Shown here: one piece after another, positions 55,431 through 64,000 of the stretch
Numbering within the stretch: the stretch's first letter is position 1
Layout of the letters: the number at the start of each line of letters is the position of its first letter
Assembly: GCF_013414345.1 (NCBI RefSeq)
Contig: NZ_CP058670.1
Coordinates: 1,488,001-1,552,000, forward strand
Length of the DNA: 64,000 nucleotides
Direction: 5' to 3'
Source of the DNA: Microcella indica
GTDB taxonomy: Bacteria; Actinomycetota; Actinomycetes; Actinomycetales; Microbacteriaceae
Notes under the pieces: model-generated
What the model was told of the DNA's origin: nothing
Seen by the model: the letters and a program-made list of their open reading frames with translations, nothing else
The model's database searches: none
Program-made: the position numbers and the translations under genes

Positions 55431-56585
55431 ATGGACGGGGAGCCTGGGGCAGCTGAGCGACCGCGAGCTCCAGCGGCTCGCCTACGCGCGCACGTCCACC
55501 CCTGAGCAGCAGGCACGAGCATCCGCCGCGGGCGAGGAACTCGCTCGACGCGCCGCGAGAGCCACGACCCTCGAACCCGCACCGCCCGGCGTGACCGGGG
55601 AGACGGGAACAGACGAGGGCCCTGCAACGCAGGATGGTGGGGCGAAGGACGGTGCGGTGCAGGATGGCGCGGTGCAGGTCGGCTCGGCAGAGCACCCCGA
55701 CCTGCCGCCGGAGCGGGCCCACAGCCGGCGGATGCGCGCTGTCGGCCTTACGGGGTTCTCCTCGCAGCCCTCGCCCTCCCCACCATCGCGTGGGCGCTCA
55801 CTCTGCCGAACCCCGACCCTCTCGCGATCTTCGACGGGCAGCAGGACCCGGCCGATATCGCGCTGCTGACCGAGCTCATCGGGCCGGACGCGATCGCGGC
55901 GATCACCTCGGGGCCGCAGCTCGTGCGGCTCGACGGCGACATCGTCGCGATCGCCTTCCGCGCCTCGACCGTGCCCGACGGCCGCAGCACCGACTGGGAC
56001 GCCTACTGCCTCCTCACCACGCGCGACCCCGAATCCGAGGAGGAGAGTAGACGGATGATCGCCGGCAACTGCGTGACGCCGGAGCGTTTCGAGGCACAGG
56101 GAGTCATCGCCGCAGGCGGAACCGTCGGCGAGGAGAACCGCTCCACCGTCGACGCCGTGGTCTGGGGCCCTGAGGGCGGTCCGCGCCGCGAGCGGGACCT
56201 CGCGATCGAGACGCTGGAATGGGGCGGCAGCGTGACAGACGCCCTCGCCTACGGCGGACTCCAGTCAAGGGCCGGCGCCGCGACACCCGACATCGACGGT
56301 GTCGAGCGCCTCGTCATGGGTCCGGCCCAGATCGCGTCGTCGAGCACGCGCGACGGCCGCACTCTCAGCGTCAGCGCCTACCTCATCGACAGCGCCGTCG
56401 AGGGCACCCAGGGCCTCGCGCCGGAGTACTGCCTGCTCGTGACCGCGGACGACGAGACGTCGACCGAGTGCGCGGCGCTGCCGATCGTGGAGCGGGAGGG
56501 CGTGAGCGTGCAGTCCAGCAGCCCGCGCGAGAACTGGCTCGTCGAGGTCGGCCCCGACGGCTCCATCTGCTTCGACGGTTTCTAG
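55431..56585 (+). pseudogene. Frameshifted single-pass membrane protein, unknown function
   Basis: The gene starts ATGGACGGGG and should read MDGSLGQLSDRELQRLAYARTS, but the G4 tract at 55437-55440 has one base too many. The N-terminal charged domain then runs in frame until RRMRAVGLTG, where the G4 tract at 55752-55755 has one base too few. The rest (VLLAALALPTIAWALTL membrane helix, then about 270 extracellular residues with cysteines) lies in the first frame to the stop at 56583. With both tracts corrected a 384-residue protein results. The cause is either decay, slippage or two sequence errors. A shorter product from GTG/ATG codons in 55923-56585 is possible. No family recognised. Confidence 0.7.
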
Positions 56586-56655
56586 GAGCGAGCCGGGTTC
56601 TCAGAGCGAGCCGGGTTCTCAGAGCAGGCCGGGTTCGCGGAGCAGGCCGGGCGCG
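56586..56655. repeat. 18-bp tandem repeat between convergent genes
   Basis: GAGCGAGCCGGGTTCTCA is repeated at 56586-56603 and 56604-56621, then with changes (GAGCAGGCCGGGTTCGCG) at 56622-56639, and partly at 56640-56655. The array ends in CGGGCGC-GCTACA-GCGCCCG, a hairpin that includes the xerD stop. It fills the entire gap between the frameshifted gene and xerD. Confidence 0.9.
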
Positions 56656-57681
56656 CTACAGCGCCCGCGGGTGCGCCGTCGCCCACGCCTCGCGCACGGC
56701 ATCCGCCGTCACGAGCGTGTACAGCTGCGTCGTCGCGACGGAGGCGTGCCCGAGCAGCTCCTGCACGACGCGCACGTCGGCGCCGCCCTCCAGCAGGTGG
56801 GTCGCGAAGGAGTGCCGCAGGGTGTGCGGAGACAACTCCGCGGTGAGGGATGCCCGCGCCGCAGCATCCCGGATCACCAACCACACGCTCTGCCGCGACA
56901 GCGCCGCCCCGCGCGCGCCCAGGAACAGGGCGGGCGTCGACGAGCCCTGCCGTGCGAGCAGCGGCCGCGCCCGCACGAGGTACGCCTCGAGCGCCTCGCG
57001 CGCGTAGCGACCCAGCGGCACGATGCGCTGCTTGCGCCCCTTGCCGAACAGCCGTACGGCCTCCCCCACCGCACCGTCGTCGCCGAGCACGTCGTCCACC
57101 GCGAGGTCAACGGCCTCGCTCACGCGCGCCCCCGTCGCGTACAGCAGCTCGAGCAGGGCGCGGTCGCGCAGCCGCAACGGGTCGTCGCCCGCGCACGCCT
57201 CCAGCAGACGCTCGACCTCGTCGATGCTGATCGCCTTCGGCAGGCGGCGCGGCTGCTTCGGCGGGCGCTGCTCGGCCGACACGTCACGGTCGGCGAGACC
57301 CTCCTCGACGAGGAAGCGATGCCAGCCGCGCGCGCTCGACAGCATGCGCGCCGCCGTCGACGGTGCTACCCCCGGCGACCCGTCGGCGGGCGCCCGCACC
57401 GCGGCGACGAACGCCGACACGTCGGCCTCGCCGATGTCGCCCGGCTGCTCGATGCCGCGCCAGCGCAGGTGCTCGGCGTAGCGCGCCAGGTCACGCCGGT
57501 ACGCCGACACGGTGTGCGGCGAGCGCCCGCGCTCGAGCGCGACGTGCCGCACGTACCGCTCGATCGCCCGCTCGACCGCCGAGGGTGCTCGCTCATTCGG
57601 GCTCGCGGCCGTGGAACCCGGCGTTTCGCTGCTCGCGCGCGGCGTGTCGCGCTCCCCGCCCGCACGAGCGACCACCGTCAC
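56656..57681 (-). CDS. xerD: Site-specific tyrosine recombinase XerD
   Basis: 341 residues. Resolves chromosome dimers at dif with XerC. The N-terminal SAM-like domain ([33 protein letters not shown]) precedes the catalytic domain with Arg in [12 protein letters not shown], Lys in [50 protein letters not shown] (H-x-x-R, H and the Tyr nucleophile). GTG start at 57679-57681 overlaps the NUDIX stop (GTGA). The start gives a disordered N-terminal extension of about 35 residues; a later start is possible. Confidence 0.94.
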   Translation of the reverse strand: MTVVARAGGERDTPRASSETPGSTAASPNERAPSAVERAIERYVRHVALERGRSPHTVSAYRRDLARYAEHLRWRGIEQPGDIGEADVSAFVAAVRAPADGSPGVAPSTAARMLSSARGWHRFLVEEGLADRDVSAEQRPPKQPRRLPKAISIDEVERLLEACAGDDPLRLRDRALLELLYATGARVSEAVDLAVDDVLGDDGAVGEAVRLFGKGRKQRIVPLGRYAREALEAYLVRARPLLARQGSSTPALFLGARGAALSRQSVWLVIRDAAARASLTAELSPHTLRHSFATHLLEGGADVRVVQELLGHASVATTQLYTLVTADAVREAWATAHPRAL

Positions 57682-58297
57682 TCCCGCGTGCGGCGTGCGT
57701 GCTCGGCGAGGACCGCCGCGAGGAAGATGCCGTTGTGCACGCGCCCGGCGAGCACCGCGTCGACCGCGGCGGCGAGCGGCACCCAGCGCGGCACGATGTC
57801 GGCCTCCTCCGCCTCGCGCGCGAACACCTCGTCCGTCGCGGTCAGATCGGTCGCGCGGAACACGTGGATCACCTCGTCCGACCCGCCCGGCGAGGTGTGC
57901 AGAGTGATGAGCGGCTCCCACGAGGCGGCCACGAGATCGGCCTCCTCGGCGAGCTCGCGCTGCGCCGCCTCGAGCGGCGGCTCCCCCTCGACGTCGAGCA
58001 GCCCCGCCGGCAGCTCCCAATTGCGCATCTGGATGGGGTGCCGGTACTGCTGGATGGTGAGAACGCGGTCCGACTCGTCGATCACGAGCACGGCGACCGC
58101 TCCGGGATGCTCCATGAACTCCCGCGTGAGGGTCACGTCTCCGTACGCGAAATCCTCGCGACGGATGTCCCACACGACGCCGTCGAAGGCGACATCGCTG
58201 CGCAGCACCTCGACGCTGTGCGCCTCGTCTCGGAGCTCCCGGGCATCCTCACCCCGAGCATCCACGACCGCCGCATCGTCACCCGCAGCGTCGGCGC

Positions 58298-58301
<4 letters not shown>
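57678..58301 (-). CDS. NUDIX hydrolase, ADP-ribose pyrophosphatase-like
   Basis: 207 residues, GTG start overlapping the pyrG stop by 4 nt. [29 protein letters not shown] is the ADPRase-type Nudix box (about 96-122). [16 protein letters not shown] and the N-terminal dimer strand ([35 protein letters not shown]) match bacterial ADP-ribose pyrophosphatases. It sits between pyrG and xerD as in other actinobacteria. Confidence 0.92.
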
Positions 58302-60007
<1,706 letters not shown>

Positions 60008-60271
60008 GGGGTTTCATCGTATCCGACTTGCGGGCCGACGGCTCCCGACGCGCGCACCGCTCCCGTCGGCACCCTCCCGGGCCCTCCCCCGGAGAGGGGA
60101 TTCTGCGCTCGGGATCGGTGAGGCATCATCGAGGGTGAGTCTGGTGCTGCGGTCTCGGAGACCTGCCTGCCCTCGTCACTCGACGCACTGGCCTGACCCC
60201 AGATTTTCGGTCCGTTCGTTATGAGAGTCGTCTTGTTGCCCCGCTCGTCGGGGAGGAAGACTGGATTCATC

Positions 60272-60556
60272 ATGACCACGAGAAGGCGCCGGCACACGCC
60301 GGAACAGATCGTTCGCAAGCTCGGCATCGCTGACCGTGTCCTGGCCGATGGCGGCGACGTTGCAGCTGCCTGCCGGGAGCTCGGCGTGTCGGAGCAGACC
60401 TACTACCGGTGGCGCAACCAATACGGCGGCCTGAAAGCAGAAGACGCGAAACGGCTCAAAGAGCTCGAGAAACAGAACGCGACCTTGAAGCGACTGCTGG
60501 CTGAGGCGGAGCTGGAGAAGGCGGCGTTGAAGGAGCTGGCAGAGGGAAACTTTTAG
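60272..60556 (+). CDS. IS3-family transposase OrfA (copy B)
   Basis: 94 residues identical to copy A (MTTRRRRHTPEQIVRKL... ending KELAEGNF). The slip heptamer GGGAAAC at 60544-60550 precedes the TAG stop, allowing the -1 shift into orfB. Confidence 0.95.
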   Translation: MTTRRRRHTPEQIVRKLGIADRVLADGGDVAAACRELGVSEQTYYRWRNQYGGLKAEDAKRLKELEKQNATLKRLLAEAELEKAALKELAEGNF

Positions 60557-60588
60557 GCCCGGGCAGACGCCGCGCCGCGATCCGTCAC

Positions 60589-61392
60589 TTGCTGAGCGTG
60601 TTCGACATCAGTGAGCGGATGGCGTGTCGTCTGGTCGGGCTGAGCAGATCGGCCTGGCGCCGACCCTTGGTCTCGGAGACCTGCGCCGACCCAGACGCTG
60701 CATTGCGGACGTGGCTGCGAGCGTGGGCGAAGACTCATCCTCGGCGCGGCTACCGCAACGCCCACGCCGACGCCGTCGGTGAGGGCTGGGTGGTGAACGT
60801 CAAGAAGATCCAACGGCTCTGGCGTGAGGAAGGCCTGCGGGTGATCGTGCGTCGTCGCCGCAAACGCGTCGGCGCCTCCACCGCTGAACCTATCCCGGCT
60901 GACGCGCCTAACACGGTGTGGGCGGTGGATTTCCAGTTCGATGCCACCGAGAACGGTCGCAACCTGAAGATCGCCTCGATCATCGATGAGCACACCCGCG
61001 AATGCGTCGGCGGGCTCGTGGAGCGCTCGATCACCGCCGACCGGCTCGTGGACGAACTGGAGCGCATCGTCGCCCACCGTGGCCTGCCGACTGTGTTGCG
61101 GTGCGACAACGGGCCCGAGTTCGTCTCCCAAACCCTCGCCGACTGGGCGAACGACTCGGTGGGGATCTCCTACATTCCGCCGGGCCAGCCGTGGCGCAAC
61201 GGCTACGTGGAATCGTTCAACTCCCGCATTCGCGACGAGTGTTTGAACCTGAACAGTTTCTACAGCCTGCACCATGCCCGGGTCGTGATCGGCGACTGGA
61301 AAAGGGACTACAACCATGGCCGTCGCCACTCCGCGCTCGGCTACCGGACCCCGGCGGCCTATGCTCGGGACTGCACGCATCGAAACCCGTGA
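60589..61392 (+). CDS. IS3-family transposase OrfB (copy B)
   Basis: 267 residues identical to copy A, with the same DDE residues. In the fusion protein the frame is open upstream to the slip site (GGG-AAA-CTT-TTA...). Intact, so this copy can also move. Confidence 0.95.
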   Translation: MLSVFDISERMACRLVGLSRSAWRRPLVSETCADPDAALRTWLRAWAKTHPRRGYRNAHADAVGEGWVVNVKKIQRLWREEGLRVIVRRRRKRVGASTAEPIPADAPNTVWAVDFQFDATENGRNLKIASIIDEHTRECVGGLVERSITADRLVDELERIVAHRGLPTVLRCDNGPEFVSQTLADWANDSVGISYIPPGQPWRNGYVESFNSRIRDECLNLNSFYSLHHARVVIGDWKRDYNHGRRHSALGYRTPAAYARDCTHRNP

Positions 61393-61457
61393 CGACTCCC
61401 AAACGGCGTGGACCGAAACACGGGGTCAGGCCAGCACCACCAGGAGGGAGCCACGTG

Positions 61458-61898
61458 ATGCTCGCCCACGCCACCGCGCCGCGCACCGCCCAGCGGTCGC
61501 GGCCATCCGTGCCGACCCCCGATGGTGGCTTCACGCTCATCGAGCTCCTCGTCGTCGTGATCATCGTCGGCATCCTCGCCGCCGTCGCCGTGCCGATCTT
61601 CATCGGCCAGCAGAATCAGGCGCACAATGCGGTCGCGACGAGCGACCTGGTGAACATTCGCACGGCCCTCGTCGCCTACTCGGTGGAGCACGAGGGCAGC
61701 TACACGAGCGACGCCAACGATCTCGCCGACTACGGCTTCGCCACCTCGACGACCGCCGCGCCCGTCATCACGATCGCCGCCGGTCGCTTCTGCATCGACG
61801 CGACGTCTGACTCGTCGGCGACGTTCTTCGTCACCGACGACGCCACCGTCCAGTCGGGCACGTGCGCGACGAGCGGAGACCCCGACTTCACGTCGTGA
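61458..61898 (+). CDS. Type IV pilin-like (prepilin) protein
   Basis: 146 residues. A charged leader ends in PDGG, then FTLIELLVVVIIVGILAAVAVPIFI: the class III prepilin signal, with cleavage after Gly24, Phe at +1 and Glu at +5 (residue 29). The exported part has two cysteines (RFCIDA, SGTCATSG) likely to form the C-terminal disulfide loop. No prepilin peptidase or pilus motor genes are in the window. GGAGGGAG lies 7 nt upstream, but the IS3 end is only 24 bp from the start codon. Confidence 0.9.
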   Translation: MLAHATAPRTAQRSRPSVPTPDGGFTLIELLVVVIIVGILAAVAVPIFIGQQNQAHNAVATSDLVNIRTALVAYSVEHEGSYTSDANDLADYGFATSTTAAPVITIAAGRFCIDATSDSSATFFVTDDATVQSGTCATSGDPDFTS

Positions 61899-61929
61899 TG
61901 CAGAGTGAGAGCGGGCGTACGCTGGGCGC

Positions 61930-62814
61930 ATGATGCGCAGGCACTCGCTCACCGCCTCCGCGACACTGCTGGGGGTGCTGCTGATGGCGGGATGCGCGGG
62001 CTCGGGCGGCACGCCCACCTCCGTCGCTCTCTCCGACGAGCAGGGCATACCGTCCGACGCCCCGGTGAGCGAGCCGTGGAACGACTCCGACTGGCGCGGC
62101 GAACCGCTCGCGTGGGTCTCCGACGGCGGCGACACCCTCACGGTCGTCACCTTCGGCAGCTCGTCCTGCCCCTACATCGCCGTGCGCATCGAGATGCTCA
62201 CCGCGAGGCAGCTCGCGATCGACTTCGAGAAGGGGCCAGCCGAAGCCTGCACCGACGATCTGGCGCCCCGCACGCACGTGTTCGCCGTACCGGAGGGTGT
62301 CGACGCCGCCTCGGCAGGCCTCGAGGTGGAGATCTCGCTCGCCGATACCGCATTCGGGCCGGCCGAGCCCACGGTGGTGAGTGTGCCGGTCCTGCCGCTG
62401 GGGAGCGCGGCTCCTGAGGACCAGGCCGAGGAGCCCGTCGACTCGATCGCCCTCGAGGTCATCCGCGGCACTCCCGCCGGCATCGAGCTCGACGAGGCCG
62501 ACCTCGAGCGCGGTGAGCCGCTCGCGTTCTGGGGCGAGGCCCGCGAGACGATCCACGTCGTGACGTGGGGCAGTTCGGGCTGCCCGCCGATCGCCCGCAG
62601 CCTCCAGCCTGCGGAGCCGGGCATCCTCGTGCTCGACTTCGCGCCGAACCCCGCCGAGTTCTGCACGGCCGACTTCGCGCCCACGACGCACGTGCTCGCC
62701 ACGCCCGAGGGAATCACCACGGACGGCATCGACACTGACGACCTCGCCCTCGCAGTCACGATCGAGGAGCGCGACGGAACGGTGGCCGAGTTCCGCGTAC
62801 CGGTGCGCGGCTGA
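61930..62814 (+). CDS. Lipoprotein with two tandem Cys-containing repeats
   Basis: 294 residues. A lipobox MAGC (Cys22) follows the signal. Two homologous halves: the first has LTVVTFGSSSCPYIA...ACTDDLAPRTHVFAVPEGVD, the second HVVTWGSSGCPPIA...FCTADFAPTTHVLATPEGIT. Each half has one GSSxCP and one later Cys that probably form a disulfide. The unit looks like a small beta domain; no named family recognised. It starts 31 nt after the pilin gene, so perhaps co-transcribed. Confidence 0.82.
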   Translation: MMRRHSLTASATLLGVLLMAGCAGSGGTPTSVALSDEQGIPSDAPVSEPWNDSDWRGEPLAWVSDGGDTLTVVTFGSSSCPYIAVRIEMLTARQLAIDFEKGPAEACTDDLAPRTHVFAVPEGVDAASAGLEVEISLADTAFGPAEPTVVSVPVLPLGSAAPEDQAEEPVDSIALEVIRGTPAGIELDEADLERGEPLAFWGEARETIHVVTWGSSGCPPIARSLQPAEPGILVLDFAPNPAEFCTADFAPTTHVLATPEGITTDGIDTDDLALAVTIEERDGTVAEFRVPVRG

Positions 62815-62863
62815 GCGCGCGCGGGCGGGGCGGCAGTAGAGCGGCAGCGGTGCCGGGCCGCGG

Positions 62864-64000
62864 CTAGCTGCCGACGAGCTCGCGCGCCGTCTCGAGCAGC
62901 TCGCGCGCGTGCGTGAGACCCGTCTCGCTGTCGGGCAGGCCGCTCAGCAGTCGCGCCATCTCGGCGACGCGCTCCTCGCCGCCGAGCTGCTGCACGCTCG
63001 ACGCCGTGACGGTGCCCGCGCTGTCTTTGACGACGCGCAGGTGGTTGGTGGCGAAGGCCGCCACTTGCGCAAGGTGGGTGACGACGATGACCTGCGAGCT
63101 CTGCGCGAGGCGTGCGAGGCGCCGCCCGATCTCGATCGCGCTCGCGCCGCCGACGCCCGCGTCGACCTCGTCGAAGATGAACGTCGGCACGGGGTCGGTC
63201 GCGGCGATGACGACCTCGAGCGCGAGCATGACGCGCGACAGCTCTCCCCCGGAGGCACCGCGCCCGAGGGGTCGCGGTTCGGCTCCGGGATGCGGCTGCA
63301 GCAGGATCGCGACCTGGTCGCGCCCGCTCAGCGTGTGCTCCTCGCGCGTGGTGACGTCGACCGTGATGCGGGCTCCGCTCATCGCGAGGGCCGCGAGCTC
63401 GCCCGTCACGCGCTCGGAGAGCCGGATGCCGGCCGTGCGGCGCAGGTCGCTGAGTCGATCGGCGAGCTCGCTCACGCGCGCGCGGTCGGCGTCGACCTCG
63501 CGCCGCAGGGCGTCGATGCGATCGCTGTCCTGGTCGAGTTCGAGCAGGCGGCTGCTGCCCGAGTCGAGGTAGTCGATGACCTCGTCGAGGCTCGGCCCGT
63601 ACTTGCGCATGAGGGCGGCGAGCTCGGCGCGGCGCTCCTGCACCGTCTCGAGCTCGCGCCCGCCGTCGGTGTCGAGCGAGGCGAGGTAGCTCGCGAGCTG
63701 CGTCGCGAGCTCGCCGACGACGAAGCCCGCGTTGGCGATCGACTCGGCGATGGGCTCGAGTGCCGGGTCATGCCCCGAGACGCGGTCGATCGTGCGGCGA
63801 GCCGTCTCGAGCAGGGCGACGGCGTCTCGTGCCTCGTCGAGGCTCTCGGAGGAGATGAGCTCGTGCGCCTGCGCAGCGGCGAGTCGCAGGTCCTCCACGT
63901 TGGTGAGGCGCTCGGCGCGAGCGGTGAGCTCGTCGTCCTCGCCGCGGCGCGGCGCAGCCTCCTCGATCTCCGTCATCGCGGCGCGCAGATCCTCCGCCTC
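62864..64000 (-). CDS. recN: DNA repair protein RecN (N-terminus off the right edge)
   Basis: About 379 C-terminal residues of an SMC-like repair ATPase. A long coiled-coil part (ELETVQERRAELAALMRKYGPSLDEVIDYLDSGSSRLLELDQDSDRIDALRREVD) leads to the ABC signature GRGASGGELSRVMLALEVVIA, Walker B PTFIFDEVDAGVGG and VTHLAQVAAFATNHLRVVK. The frame continues past position 64000, where the Walker A half must lie. Usual in the recN-pyrG neighbourhood of actinobacteria. Confidence 0.96.
   Translation of the reverse strand, partial: EAEDLRAAMTEIEEAAPRRGEDDELTARAERLTNVEDLRLAAAQAHELISSESLDEARDAVALLETARRTIDRVSGHDPALEPIAESIANAGFVVGELATQLASYLASLDTDGGRELETVQERRAELAALMRKYGPSLDEVIDYLDSGSSRLLELDQDSDRIDALRREVDADRARVSELADRLSDLRRTAGIRLSERVTGELAALAMSGARITVDVTTREEHTLSGRDQVAILLQPHPGAEPRPLGRGASGGELSRVMLALEVVIAATDPVPTFIFDEVDAGVGGASAIEIGRRLARLAQSSQVIVVTHLAQVAAFATNHLRVVKDSAGTVTASSVQQLGGEERVAEMARLLSGLPDSETGLTHARELLETARELVGS

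Larger units (their letters stand above)
60189..61433 (+). mobile_element. IS3-family (IS407-type) element, copy B
   Basis: 1245 bp, same ends and ORFs as copy A, here on the plus strand and flanked by GCAC target duplications (60185-60188 and 61434-61437). It lies between the pyrG start and the pilin-like gene, 24 bp before the latter's start codon. It has therefore replaced the native sequence upstream of the pilin ribosome site. Confidence 0.96.

Overview
The window is a high-GC chromosomal segment from an actinobacterium, most likely a member of the Microbacteriaceae. Supporting signs are GTG starts and ATGA/GTGA stop-start overlaps, a type-2 argininosuccinate synthase, a DUF222-HNH (13E12-type) gene behind an actinobacterial LexA box, and the order pyrG-NUDIX-xerD followed by parA-scpA-scpB-rluB-tyrA-cmk-der with recN nearby. 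The genus cannot be fixed from the sequence.

Layout. 1-21 kb is ordinary chromosome: argG (cut by the left edge), a dead CPBP-protease gene, a glycine betaine/proline ABC operon, two CNNM-CBS membrane proteins, an ArsR/SRPBCC operon, nnrE, msrB, a TetR-controlled oxidoreductase pair, and several small hypothetical genes. 21-38 kb is an accessory, defence-rich stretch. It holds an XRE/nucleotidyltransferase pair, thrE, a DUF4411-PIN/ImmA-IrrE pair, a NERD protein, a MazG-like pyrophosphohydrolase overlapping a GIY-YIG-DUF2075 helicase, and a Gabija-type gajA-gajB locus beside tRNA-Pro(GGG). A HEPN / HTH-MNT pair follows. 38-48 kb returns to mixed chromosome: an MFS exporter with its TetR regulator, SOS-type DUF222-HNH, pcp, NUDIX genes, CPA2 and CaCA transporters, and a MOSC protein. 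48-64 kb is the conserved housekeeping block, read mostly on the minus strand.

The strongest finding is that the Gabija helicase gene gajB is cut by two unrelated insertion sequences. One is an ISL3-family element (29656-31080, 8-bp target duplication ACTTAACG). The other is an IS407-type IS3 element (32095-33339, 4-bp duplication ACTC). Removing both elements with one copy of each duplication restores one continuous 510-codon frame, while gajA is still open. A second copy of the same 1245-bp IS3 element lies inverted at 60189-61433 (duplication GCAC), between pyrG and a type IV pilin-like gene.

Other features: several palindromic operators between divergent genes or over start codons; a perfect 29-bp inverted repeat that copies the 3' end of tRNA-Pro; a dispersed palindromic repeat present twice; two decayed genes (CPBP protease, and a membrane protein with compensating frameshifts in two G4 tracts); and an 18-bp tandem repeat beside xerD.
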